From: Phoronis australis
Lineage: Eukaryota > Phoronida > Phoronidae
DNA length: 55,371 bases
Assembly: GCA_002633005.1 (NCBI GenBank)
Contig: NMRA01000388.1
Span: 374,128 to 429,498, forward strand
Reading direction: 5' to 3'
The notes below the pieces were generated by a model that was given only the letters and a program-made list of their open reading frames with translations, ran no database searches and had not been told where the DNA came from. The position numbers and the translations under genes are program-made. Shown here piece by piece: positions 1 to 11,445 of the stretch. How positions within the stretch are numbered: the first letter of the stretch is position 1; each line of letters opens with the position of its first letter.

Positions 1-44
1 CAAAATTTCATTTTTTTCGAAAAATTTACGGTATTAAGCGATAC

Positions 45-2055
45 CATCAGTTTAGATAGAGCTTTGAACGGGCTTTCAGAAGATGCTTTCCATTTTTCTC
101 TACGACGTCTACTTTTCGAGTTATTTGAGATTTTGTGATAACGCTGCTCCTTTGTTGAGCGCTCTTGCTGCATTCTGGTTGGTTTAGCTTCTATTGAACT
201 AGACTGCAGCCTATTTCTTAATGATTTATGTCATCTAAATTCGTCATATAAATGTTATGATGTTCTTCATCATGGCCACCACCATCATCATATTCGTCAT
301 CTTCGTCATCATCTCCGACGTCGTCTTTTCTTCAGTTAATTTCGCCACGTGTCGCTCATGACTGTAGCCTATTTCTTAGTGATTTCTGACCTCTACGTTG
401 GTTATATGATTGATATCATAAATTGCATGGTCCATCATCGCCACCATCGTCGTCATAGCTGTCATCTTCGTTTTCATCTCTGTCGTCGTCTTTTCTCGTC
501 ATCTCTAACGTGGTTTTTTTAGTTAATTTCGCCAAGTTTCGCTCCTCAGAGCGCTTTCATTTTGTTTGTTCGCACTCTACAGGTCGCAATTTTGGTCCGA
601 TTTTCACAAAATTTGCACACACCGTGTAGATCATAAAGTCCTAGAAGCCTATTGTTTTTTGTCATCATCGGATACAAAATGGCGGACGTGGCTGCCATTT
701 TGTATCCGATTTCACAGTCAAATGCTCGTAGAGGCCGCATTTTTCAACAAACATGGCTGAAAATCGGAACGAATTTACTAAATTGCATGTGCTACAATAG
801 TACGGAAAATCGTTGACTTCCGGTTAAAGATAGCGAAAATATTGGACGTGGCGCATGCGCACCCCGAAATATGGCCAAAAACGTTTTCTCCTTTAGAATG
901 CGCATTTGCAAACCAATTACTTTCAAACTGGTCACGTGTTTGTTGAGTTTAATAAGCTTTTATAAAAAATTATTGAACCGGAAGTCACTTTCAAGATGGC
1001 GGCTGTGGGGAACAATCACACGGTTTCAATCGCACTGGGGTCGCATTTTTTATGGGAAGAGCAAATGACGTGAATTTTTGCATGTGGAATCCTTGAAGTA
1101 TGGCCTTTCAAAAAGTCTGCGAGAGCGTATTTCTCAGACTTACCGTTTTCAAGTTATTTGACTTTGAATTTCAAAAAAACGGTAAATTTTCAATTTTCTC
1201 GAAAAATTTTTGGATTTTTGCCAAACTACCACTTTAGATAGAGATTTGAACGGGCTTTCAGGAGATTTTTTCCATTTTGCCCTACGACGTCTACTTTTTG
1301 AATTATTCGAGATTTTCGGATACCATTGTTCCTTCGGTCACACGCAGCTGGCTGGCTTTCAGCTCACTTTGTTTTGGTTATGCCTAGTTGACCCAGACTG
1401 ACCCAGCCGGCACTATCCTACTGTAGACTGGACTGTCATGTTGCGCCATCTATTGTTCTTTATTGTAGTTGATTGTATGCTCTCTATTTTATTTCTTCGC
1501 TAGTCACATGAATGTTATCGTGATTGCCAAGCTACCGCTTTAGATAGAGTTTTGAACGGGCTTTCAGAAGATATATTCCATTTTGCGCTATGACGTCTAC
1601 TTTTTGAATTATTCAAGATTTACGGATACCGTTGTTTCAATTCGGTCACCTACAGTATGCAAGGACCCAGCAGGCTGGCTTTCAGTTAACTTTGTTTTGG
1701 TTATGCCTAGTTGACCCAGATTGACCCAGCCAGCACTGTCCTACTGTGGCGGAATAGCTCTCTGTAGACTGTACAACTCCAGGCCAAATACTTATTGTAA
1801 ACATAACTTTGCTTTGCAGACGGTCACATAGCACTACCTATTTTAGAATGTGGGAACAGACATGGCTCGCCCGTCCTGTTGCGCCATCTATTGTTCTTTA
1901 TTGTAGTTGATTGTATGCTCTCTATTTGATTTCTTCGCTAGTCACATGAATGTTATCGTGTTTGCCAAACTACCACTTTTTGAACGGGCTTTCATTCTTT
2001 ATTGTAGTTGATTGTATGCTCTCTATTTGATTTCTTCGCTAGTCACATGAATGAT
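45..2055. repeat. Duplicated complex repeat block upstream of the TPR-TIR gene
   Basis: Two sequence modules recur. Module R1, with the core TTTGAACGGGCTTTCAG followed by a CTACGACGTCTAC-like stretch, occurs near 51-150, 1222-1330 and 1531-1640, with a stub near 1975-1995. Module R2, with the core ATTGTAGTTGATTGTATGC and ending in TAGTCACATGAATG, occurs at about 1440-1522, 1878-1961 and 1992-2052. Between R1 and R2 a third shared stretch (GCCTAGTTGACCCAGA) occurs near 1380 and 1706. The order R1-spacer-R2 is therefore repeated head to tail at about 1210-1522 and 1528-1961. Positions 240-500 also contain CATCATC/GTCGTC-rich simple sequence. No convincing coding frame was seen. Confidence 0.8.
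667..710. repeat. Perfect 17-bp inverted repeat (hairpin)
   Basis: Arms ATCGGATACAAAATGGC (667-683) and GCCATTTTGTATCCGAT (694-710) are exact reverse complements around a 10-base loop. This may be a MITE remnant or a structured RNA; nothing else supports a function. Confidence 0.8.
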
Positions 2056-3715
2056 ATCTTGTTCGTCGTCTTTTCGATTAATTCCGCCAAGTGCTGCTCC
2101 TTCGAGCGCTCTCGTTTAAGTAAGTGAACTCATACAGTCGCAAAACACTAAATCGATGTCAATGTTTTTTTAAAGAAATTCCTAAAATAACGGCGTCTAA
2201 GGTTCGACGTTGCGTTACACCGATTGTAATTTACGAGGTGAGCTATTTGTTTCTGCTTTTTGTCGACTGGTAGTAGTTTCGTTGTGTATTACGACAGTTT
2301 TCATGTTGTTAATTCAAGATGCGTATTGCCTTAAGCATGCCATTCATTGCTTTGTACGTCCCGTACAGTGCTAATTTGACTAGGAAATCGTTTTAATACA
2401 CATTACTACATTGACGAAGAGGGTTTATTTAAGTTAGTCACTCCGGGTTTTGGCAAGACAACGGTGACAGCTTAACGTTAACGGCAATTGCAACCGTTTG
2501 TCATTTGACCCCTCGCGTTAGTGGCAAAAAACGTGTTTCTCACAGAGGTTCTTCGTTTTCTTGATTTAATCTCCTGGAACCCCCGCTTAGATGCGTCACT
2601 GTAGTGTTTTTACCCTCACACAGTTACTGTCAGGGAGAATGAACCTTATCTATACCAGATAAGGAAGTTGAAGGTTGGCTAGACCTCGTTGAGTAACTGT
2701 AGGTAGACAGATTAGCCAATGGTTTGATGCAGCAGTGAACCGCAGACGACGGTGTGCACGTATGTCATAGTTATCAGAGTTTATGGCATTCAATTGGTTT
2801 GTTATCTTCGTCGCAGGGGTATTGCGAATGCTTGTTGCTGGCCACAAGAAATTAGGTCATTCGCTCTTAATGTGCCTACAGAGAATTCCTTCCGAGGTCT
2901 GCCTACCCAATGCCACATTTTTATAGAAACGCTTCTTGATCCTCTTCTTGGCCGCACATTTTATCTAGTATCATGTAACGACGGTCTTCTCTCTAAAAGC
3001 TCTTACTCCTAGACAATTTCACCCGATGGAAAGTGTTTGGATCAACTGCTGGTGCCGACATCTACTGTCCGCTGCAGTTAACTTTTCCTGTGGATTCCAC
3101 TTGTTTTTAACGAAAATATCATTATTCAAATCCACTGACGTCTTCAAAAATACCTCATGAACGCTTACAGGTCCAACATGATGAAACTTGGAGGCATGCC
3201 AAGCCGTTTCCCAGCGAGCGGCTGACAGATATATACCTCCCATTCTCTTTGTTGTTGTAACAATAAGAACATACATACATATATAGTACAAGAAAAAATA
3301 TCCGCTTTCCCGTCACGACGGCTCATTTTGTTAACAGCAAAAATGACTGGTAATAACTGTTATGGCGGTAAAGTAATAGTGACATTATGGCTTTTCCACC
3401 TCACTAATCTTCCTGTTTAGTAGGTTCATTTCGTTGTTGCATTAGTGTCCGAAATTTGTTATGCATTAGACGAGCACATGAAACACGTTTCGCAATTTAT
3501 GCAGCAATTTATGCAGCAATTTATTGTCGTGGCTGCTGTAGCTTGTACAGCATTGGCACGACATATTTCCAGTCGCAGTTCGTTTGAGGTCAATTATATT
3601 CGTGAACCAAACACTTGCCAAATCCCACGGCACACTTGTGTGAATCAAAATAGTAGTTGTCAAAATCCCGTCTCGGGGAACACACGTCCTTTAAAGCGTG
3701 AAATTCGTTTTTCAG
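2056..3715. other. Spacer upstream of the TPR-TIR gene
   Basis: No conserved coding exon was recognised. A small tandem repeat of the 12-mer GCAATTTATGCA (2.75 copies) lies at 3492-3524. The 108-codon open frame over 3445-3771 ends inside the real gene in another frame and shows no family features. The stretch presumably holds the promoter and a noncoding first exon, but I could not place either one. Confidence 0.5.
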
Positions 3716-3716
3716 G
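3703..3716 (+). other. Probable splice acceptor before the TPR-TIR start codon
   Basis: A pyrimidine-rich tract ending TTCGTTTTTCAG places an acceptor AG at 3714-3715, 28 bases before the ATG at 3744. It suggests a 5' UTR intron followed by one exon holding the whole coding region. The matching donor was not identified. Confidence 0.45.
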
Positions 3717-3743
3717 CAGACGCATACAACTATCTTATCTAAG

Positions 3744-5771
3744 ATGGCGCAGACGACTTTGGATAAAATAGACGGCATTTGTAGTGCCTGGTTTAGGTTG
3801 AATTGTGACAAAAGAATCCTACAAAATATCATGTTTCGTTTCGAATCAGAACACCAACACGAGCCAGATAGTCGGCGACTCGCGGTTATGAACATAGTTG
3901 GCTACATTTATCACGAACTCAACGTGAAGGGAATTCTGGGCTCCGCGTCACAGTGCTTCGAGCGAGTATTAAGTGAAGACCCAGACAACCTCAACGCTCT
4001 TAAGAGTCTCGTTCACATTCACCGCACGGCGTCACCTGAAAAGGAGTTCAAGTATCAGAGGCATTTGGACCGCTTATGGCAGTGCGATCGGGTTTTGCAA
4101 GAGCAACTCATTGCCAGATGCATGTTCGAGCATGCAGTGTATATGAGTGTGCGTGAGGAGTCATTTCTACGCGACAATCATCAGCAGATTATCAAAACCT
4201 TCGAGAAATGCATCAGGATTGGGAAAGAAAGTAAAGTTACGAAATGCGAATTAGAGTTATGGAGGTATGAGTTGGGAATTCTTTACGTTCGTTTAGATTC
4301 TCTTTCAACTAAAGAACCAAAACTGACACAAGTTACCGAGAGACAATGGCTGGTAAAAAGCTTGGAGACGCTTTATGAAGTAGCAACAAGTGGTTCTTGC
4401 GAAAGACAAAGAGCTGACTGTAGCCTGCACAATGAATTTTTGGATTGTAAAGGCAAGTCATGGAGCTATTTGGGTGTTGCACTAATGCGTCGACTCGAGA
4501 CCCAAGGTTTTGCTATCAAAGACGTAGCGCAAAGCATAGGAGGCGAATTCTGCACACTCAATGGAATACAATGTTTTGAGAAAGCTTTAAGTATTTCGCC
4601 AAACCAACCCTCTGTTCTGAGACGGGTTGGACAGGCTTATATGCGAACAGGTGAGATGGATAAAGCAAAAGAATATCTTTGGAAGTCCGTTAAAATTCAG
4701 CCCACTGGTTACGCCTACAGTCTTCTTGGACAATGGTACTTTAAAAATTACCAAATGAAAGAAAGTAAAGATGATCTGGATTCGTCAATCAAGTATCTTA
4801 ATCTTGCAAGAAAGGGCTCCTGTGACATGTATACAATGTTTAAATGTCTCATACAAGCATACAAGGCCAGCGGTAACTTAGAGAAGGCCAAAAAGTATTG
4901 CGAAACGTGCGCAGGAACATTCGAAGGATCCCGAGAGGCCGATCTGTTCAGGTTATGGGCTAAGCTACTTCGTGAAACTAAAAACATAGCGATTGCTGAG
5001 CAAAAAGAGCAACGGGCTAAGAAGATAAGTGATGGACAGAATCCGGAAGAAATCAAAGATTTTGGAGTTCACTACGCCAAGAGTGACGAGGAACGTGTAG
5101 AGAGATTTGTGAAACAAGTAGAAGGAACCATGGAGGTGTCGGGCTACTATTTAGGTAGAGATCTTACACCTGGTAATTACTTTATTGATGGTCTGATAGG
5201 GTTAGAGAAAAAATGCAAGTACGTGTTCGTATTTTGCACAGAAAACTACGATTCGCGTTTTGAAAACGAATTGAATAAAATAATGCATCGGAGATTGGAA
5301 AGAGAGCATGGGTCTGTAATACCGCTGGTTTTTGGCAATGCCAGAGTACCGGAGTGTATAGCGGATGTTAAAGGAATTAATTACGATGAAAGTCAGCAGT
5401 GTTTTGATGAACTGGAAGAGGTGTTTCACGGGAAGAAGAGCCTAAGGAGGCGAATTGTGCATATAATGAGGGGCACGAATCATCCCATGACATTTGTGCG
5501 TTGTGTGACTCTCGCAATGGCCTTTCTTGTTGGTCGCGTAACAACATGGATATCGGAATACGTTACCAGCGGAAAGGAATGGTCAAGACATGTTTTGTTT
5601 GGACTAATATCAGTCACTTTTCTGACAGGAATGTTGATTATGGGGCTGGTGGACAAATTCAGACCTTATGGCATGCACAGAACTGTCGTACAGTACGTCA
5701 TACTTGTAATAATTGCCTATTTCGCCGGACTAAATGGACATTTCTTGAATAGTCATTATGGAAGGAATTAG
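3744..5771 (+). CDS. TPR-TIR protein with three C-terminal membrane segments (candidate innate immune or cell-death receptor/effector)
   Basis: A 675-residue protein in one uninterrupted frame. Residues 40-420 are TPR-like helical repeats. The clearest are around 65-95 (CFERVLSEDPDNLNAL), 273-320 (CFEKALSISPNQPSVL, then a GEMDKAKEYL helix) and 360-391. The style resembles the TTC22 and IFIT groups, but I cannot assign an orthologue. Residues 439-562 are a TIR domain: first strand DFGVHYAKSDEE, a BB loop GRDLTPG (471-477, the RDxxPG form of TLR and MyD88), a strand KYVFVFCTE, and a helix RFENELNKI in which E509 aligns with the catalytic glutamate of SARM1-type TIRs. Hydrophobic segments at about 583-603, 616-638 and 647-667 predict membrane anchoring at the C-terminus. 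There is no N-terminal signal peptide, so the TPR and TIR parts are probably cytosolic. The start at 3744 is chosen because it is the first ATG after the putative acceptor and gives the full TPR N-terminus. The polyadenylation signal follows the stop by four bases. The domain calls are firm; the function is inferred. Confidence 0.88.
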   Translation: MAQTTLDKIDGICSAWFRLNCDKRILQNIMFRFESEHQHEPDSRRLAVMNIVGYIYHELNVKGILGSASQCFERVLSEDPDNLNALKSLVHIHRTASPEKEFKYQRHLDRLWQCDRVLQEQLIARCMFEHAVYMSVREESFLRDNHQQIIKTFEKCIRIGKESKVTKCELELWRYELGILYVRLDSLSTKEPKLTQVTERQWLVKSLETLYEVATSGSCERQRADCSLHNEFLDCKGKSWSYLGVALMRRLETQGFAIKDVAQSIGGEFCTLNGIQCFEKALSISPNQPSVLRRVGQAYMRTGEMDKAKEYLWKSVKIQPTGYAYSLLGQWYFKNYQMKESKDDLDSSIKYLNLARKGSCDMYTMFKCLIQAYKASGNLEKAKKYCETCAGTFEGSREADLFRLWAKLLRETKNIAIAEQKEQRAKKISDGQNPEEIKDFGVHYAKSDEERVERFVKQVEGTMEVSGYYLGRDLTPGNYFIDGLIGLEKKCKYVFVFCTENYDSRFENELNKIMHRRLEREHGSVIPLVFGNARVPECIADVKGINYDESQQCFDELEEVFHGKKSLRRRIVHIMRGTNHPMTFVRCVTLAMAFLVGRVTTWISEYVTSGKEWSRHVLFGLISVTFLTGMLIMGLVDKFRPYGMHRTVVQYVILVIIAYFAGLNGHFLNSHYGRN

Positions 5772-5775
5772 AACA

Positions 5776-5781
5776 AATAAA
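5776..5781 (+). terminator. AATAAA polyadenylation signal of the TPR-TIR gene
   Basis: A canonical hexamer starts five bases after the TAG stop codon (5769-5771). If used, the 3' UTR is only about 20-35 bases long. Confidence 0.55.
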
Positions 5782-6785
5782 CAACTAAACGGCATGTTAG
5801 GGATGACTCCAGTCAGGTCACTGTAACGTTTTAAACTAAGTTGATATTGTTGGTTTGGATCAGTTATGAAAGAGTTGACTAGACTTTCATCGACTTGGCT
5901 CTCATGCGAAACTAATTAAATTATTGTCTCACCCTGGCTCAAGATTTGTTCGCGTAACCGATTGGGTCTCAGTTAAATTCATAGCTCTTATGAAATTCTT
6001 AGTTATTGCTTTTCAGCTAAATTGTATAAGTATGAGAAATCAAATCATGAAAAACGGACTCCTAAATCGGGTATTTTTATACATCATTTTGTTGAATATT
6101 TTTCAAATCGGGCTACTCTTTAGCCAATCCGTTAGCGTTTTGCTTAGTTCCTTGATATGCGCCACTTCAAATCAATTACTCTCTTATACGATCATTGGGA
6201 TTGGGGGAAAGATTTCATTCTTCAACCTTCACGAGCTGTGAAAAACATGACGGAAAGATAGAAATCGTCAAAGGAAAGTTAAAACATCTCGACCGTGAGA
6301 AATTCTATAGACATTGAGCACGTTCAATGTCTTACAGACATTCACTGACCTGTCTTCTGCATGAAAAAATGAAAAGTGATATGATTCTTTTGCTCCAAAC
6401 TAATCATTCATTATTCTGGTTTGACAATAAACTGAAGTAAAATCTTGACAAAAACAATTACGTAATAATTGCGACGTGAGCTATGAAATCGAAAGTACGT
6501 CCGCCACGATGTTTCTGAAAATAAGCACTTGAACGCCATTAACTTGTAAATCGTCATTAATCAAAGGCTCTGGTAAAGTTGCCTCCGGTCGCCACGCTGT
6601 TGCTGTTCAAATTTTTTCTACATCACGGCACTCAAAATTGATTTTGTCCCACTTAACTCGTAAGTCGAGACTTGTAAGTCAGGTGTTCGTTGGCGCAAGG
6701 TCGGTAATTGTTGACGTATTTTCAAGGAAGTCAAAAATGAGAGTCTCACCTTTTTAGATACTATGCACGCTATTGTTAATGTTTT
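5782..6785. other. Spacer without recognised gene
   Basis: AT-rich sequence. The 105-codon open frame at 5924-6241 has no family features and I do not call it a gene. Confidence 0.4.
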
Positions 6786-7118
6786 TTAATACATATATTG
6801 ATTGCCCAGACAATAACACAAAGCCAGTCTGAGGTTGGGCGCCTCAGATCTAGCTTTAACAACAGTATATAATATTATNATGACGCCAGCATCCCTCACC
6901 TTTGGATCTCTAGAGTCACGTAATGTGAGAACCAGCCTGCACTTTCCTACTTTAAACTCCTCCGTGATTGATGCTAGAGGCAGCTGAAGCTCTGCTGTTC
7001 TGCTATAAAGGCCAACCTGTGTGAAGCTTATAATATTAACCAATAAATTTACGTATACGGTAATAAAATGCACCTGAAGCGGGGAATGGGGACCAGGGGA
7101 AGGACTTCCACGCGCCAT
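6786..7118 (-). pseudogene. Probable retroelement-derived protein fragment
   Basis: The minus-strand frame contains VGLYSRTAELQLPLASITEE followed by a FKVGKCRLVLTLRDSRDPKVRDAG stretch. From memory this style occurs in predicted proteins linked to invertebrate retrotransposons, but no diagnostic domain is visible. The segment GTTGGCC to CCAAAG is flanked by CACACAG and GTGAGG, so it could instead be a small exon. One base (6879) is ambiguous. Treat as weak. Confidence 0.3.
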
Positions 7119-7262
7119 TCATACACACACTCACGCTGTGCTGATATGATGTCTGATGAAATTATGTGTTATATAAATACATACATATGAAATTAATAAT
7201 AACAGTAGAACTTTGTTCATTTCTATAATAAAAATTAAAAGCATGCGTGCAGACCTCTCCAT

Positions 7263-7475
7263 TTATCCAGATTTGTGTCTGAGGTATCTGTTAAAATTGT
7301 GTTTATAAAGGTTTGTAACTTCAACTTCTTTTAATTTCTGAATTTTATTACCATAATTTAGCTGTTCAACTTCTTTGTCATTTTGACCAAAATATATTCC
7401 TAGATTTTTATAGGTTTCTGTGGCTGTAATTTTCGCTTTAGTTTTCCATACCTCTCGCTCTATCAAATGAACCAT
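7263..7475 (-). mobile_element. L1/Tx1-like LINE fragment (reverse transcriptase thumb region)
   Basis: The minus-strand frame reads TATETYKNLGIYFGQNDKEV and continues into a lysine-rich KIQKLKEV segment. A NLGIYFG motif followed by a charged helix is the usual start of the region after the palm of L1- and Tx1-type reverse transcriptases. Only about 70 codons survive, with no flanking open frame, so it is a dead fragment. The remnant at the right end of the window may belong to the same clade. Confidence 0.6.
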
Positions 7476-10400
7476 TCTTCGGCAAGAATTATGTCAACAT
7501 TCGGCCAAGTCAGACATGTACAGGGGTCAGCAATGCATTCGTCGTCTACTCAGTGACCATGAAGAAGGTCAACATTTTCAGCTGCATGTGATAACTACGT
7601 AAATGGACGTCTGAATATCTGTCCACGACTAAAGATTGTCCTCGGATTCATGTTTTAAGGTTTAAAAATGCATTTTGATGACGAAAGCAAAATATATGTT
7701 GAGAATCGCAGCTTCGGTCAAACACTAAATCGTGGTCTTCCTGTGTGAAAATATTCCCTGTCGTATATGAATACCGTTTACATGTAACTGCTAACAAAGG
7801 GCAATGTTATCCAACTAAGCAGCACGAAGGAAAACTTTTCGCCAATTATCGGCTCACTTCTCCAGTTCCTTTCAGGTTTTAAGGCGTCTAGTAATCCATA
7901 AAAGTAAGGCAGAGCATGTCAACATTAAAACTTTGCATATGATAATTCTCTTTTTCATAGCTTTTGATTTCAACGCCAATGGTGATTATCTTGTCAACTG
8001 AGGCGATGTTTGCGAAACGTGATTGAAAGGAAAATGCAAAACTTTGTTCGTCTGCTCAATAAGCAATAATAATGCATTTAATAGAGCGGTACAAAAGCTT
8101 GCGTATGTAATTGAATGTTAGGAATTATTACGACAACAATCGTTGCCACGTTAAATAAACAAAATATTCTATTTACTTAATTTTCATTGGTACCCAACCA
8201 CCGCTATGCTGACAACTGTAATATTCACAAGATTCGCTATGTTCCTACATTTGTGCCTGATACTGACAACTACGTTACACTCTCACAGTTTACATTGACA
8301 GAATGAGTCCTCCGTTCTCCTTCTTTTTACCTCAATTCTGTGGGATATGTAGGTCGGCCGGTAAAAGGTGTTATTTCCTTACTTTCATTGTTGTGGCGAG
8401 ATAAATTGTTGCTACAACAAACGGATTTTGTGTTGACTGGTTGCAAGTGACATGTTTTGAGCCGTGCAGGTATTTTGTGGTCGATCGCGACTGAAAATTG
8501 GTGTTTCAGGTATTTGACATCAGCTGACTCCTCCAATGTGGAAAAACCACGCTTGAACGAAGTGTTTCAACATTTTTTCGGAGCAATGTATTCCGCTCCA
8601 CTGCTGGATCGTTCTTTCTATATGCAAACAATAGTCAAGTGGGTATGTGTATGAGAATGCTTTACGCATAACCTGGTAAGTGCAGCAATTAATGCCAGGA
8701 GTTCAAACACTTTATTTTCAATAACCCAGAACAAACAAGTTTGTAAGGCACGGTGGCTCAAAGCCTCAATGTCCGGTTTAGTGCTTGTGCACTTTCAATC
8801 AATGAGACTTTTACATTCGTTTGCTGCAGGTGCTGGCGGATGAGAGACTAAGCAATCATTAAATTTCCACTCTCTCATACACCTGTCCACCTGTTGCCAG
8901 TTTGTTTAAAGGAGAATGTCACCAAAAACAACGTACTTTGTAACAATTTAGATAGAGTAGGTCCATGATAACAGCAAGTTCAGTTCCTTTACCTGACACC
9001 AGATGGTAGACGGAGAGGCTGAAGTTAATCAATGACGTCACAGGTTCTAACACAGTCTGGTCAGCAGTTCACGAGACACTCACTGGTGTCGGCTTATCGC
9101 CTGAATTCATCATTTTACACCAATAAATCATCAAAGTTCGATGTTTGTGAAACAAATGGGTCGTTTTATTCTGCTACTACGGATTTATGGAAATTTTGAA
9201 CGTACCGTACCTTACAGAGTTCGCGGGGGTAGGTCAATTTACCCAGGTCGGTGGCAAAAGTTTGCAGTATGTTCGGTGATAATTTAGAATTATTCTTCCG
9301 TGAAATACAGACACGGAGGAGAGCATAACCGTGTTCTGTAATTTGAAATTTGCAAATTTCATCTGTTCAAAACACAAAACGCTCGTTTTAACACAATGGC
9401 CCGGAACACGATCAGGCCGGTCGCGGCCGGACTGGAGACATTACGAACATAAACCAGCCGGGTTAGTCGGCTGTGAAAGTTGAATGTGCACGTAAATACT
9501 TTGGTGAATTCGCCGCGAAATTTCAAATCCACTTACTCGACGGGGCCGCAAAGCCAAATTTCCCTTCCACAGAACCGTACAGAGAAACAATTTACAATAA
9601 CAATGATTTGAATAATGTTTGTTGTGTATATGTATATGTTTATTTATAAATAAAGACACCTCAAACATCTGACCATAGCACATAAAATCGAATTATTGTT
9701 TCACAGCAGCTTTCGGTCAGCAAACACTGAATTAGCATGGGCTCATACGGCGGTCACTTAGTTTTTAATGTATCTGAAGCCGATAAACGCAGTAAGTTTT
9801 ATTCATTGTTGATTTCTCAAAACATTTGCACTCATGAACACGCCTAAGGCATTACAAATTGTATCCACTGAGACAGACTTTGACACTTTTTTCTATTTAT
9901 ATAAACACTGGTTAGGGTGAAAAATTTCATTTTGAAACAGAACCGCTTTGTCTGCCACATACACGGAGATATTTCACGGCTCATACTTGATATTACGGAG
10001 AACTTTTCGTTCTTAACTGCCGGGAACCATTTCCTAAGCATTTCGGGTTTTCGATGAAATCGAAAAACTATATACGCGCTGTCCTGGCAGCTCCATGGTT
10101 CGCACAAGCGGGAACGATACGCATCGCCATAGCGGCACACATTCACAGACATCGCTGTGTCGTGTACTCATTGTTAACGCGACACTTTTCGGTGAGGTGA
10201 GATCGACTGTATACGAGCTGATGTGGATATGGACCGATTAAGACGGTAACAAAAAGTACTTAAATCGGGTGGCATTCTCCCTTAACTGACGCATTTCTCA
10301 ACAGAAGCATGCGCATTAATGTGAAACAGGCACCTTACGAAAATTTGAACTGACTTACTTTTTAAAAATCGTTATTTTGGGACTTATTAAAAGAGTCAAG

Positions 10401-11445
10401 TTACTTGTAACTTAGGTAAACGTCTACCTTTATTAATTTTTTTAAAGTGCAACTATTAAGTGAAGTGATAACTTTGGTTTTCTTTACTATCTTTTACAAT
10501 TCTGACGCATTTTCATATGCCAAATTTGCGAGTTATTCAACACGACTTCAGCTACAGTATATGACAAATCTTGACCGTAGATTTTCGGTATTCGATATTT
10601 TTATCAATTTACAATACTTAGTTTTGGTACATAAGAAAAACACAACGAAAACTTAAAACTTAGTACAAGTATAAGCAGTAAATTTATATGTGTATTTGCA
10701 TTGCAATTATTTGTTTGTTACAATAAATGCTTCAAAAATAGTTTTCTTTAGCATTGTTTGAAAACAATGCACTCTTATTTTCATAATCTATGGCAGAAGG
10801 AAAAACTTGTCTAATATTGTCACTTAGCCTCAAACATCAGCTATCCGTGCTAAATATCAGGACATTTAGAGTGCTGGTATTTTGAGGCCAAATAAAATCC
10901 TTTCTACAAATCATTGAATAATACTGACCAAGAATGTCCCAGATATTTTGTCTGCCGTTAGCACTTGCGAGGTCAGTATAACTGAGGTAATTCCGACACT
11001 ATTTACATGCAAGTAGTTTACTGGTAATTCGACTTCACGATTGTATTATTGTGTTTATAATTTTATTTGTTATTATGTTTTGATACATCAATTGAAATTT
11101 GTTGTAATGTCATAGGGGCGTCAACGCAAACAGCTGCTCGCCTACCTGAGTTTCATCAAGAGCGTTTAATGCAGTTCATCCGCAAAATATGTTTCCCTGA
11201 AAATCATCTTCTTCAGCAACTTCCACTGCCTTTAATAAACACGCATATTTTGTTTCATATGCGGAGGATTTTTTTCTTAAACATTCTCTCTGTCGACCAA
11301 ACCCTCTGGTCGATATTAACGAAGTCAAAGATTTTCTAAACAAAACATTGCTGCGGGGCCGGCCCTGTTCTGTAAATTAGTTGATGATCAGGTTAGCGTA
11401 AAAACACACACATTTCCGATTTGACGTCTGCAAACAAATACAACG
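7476..11445. other. Long spacer without recognised gene
   Basis: About 4 kb of AT-rich sequence. Open frames here (for example 9844-10152 minus and 11067-11339 plus) are short, low in complexity or lack any family motif. No RNA gene or clear repeat was recognised. Confidence 0.4.

Noticed and set aside
3445-3771. 108-codon frame overlapping the TPR-TIR start
   Set aside because: It contains a short tandem repeat, has no family features and ends inside the real gene in a different frame.
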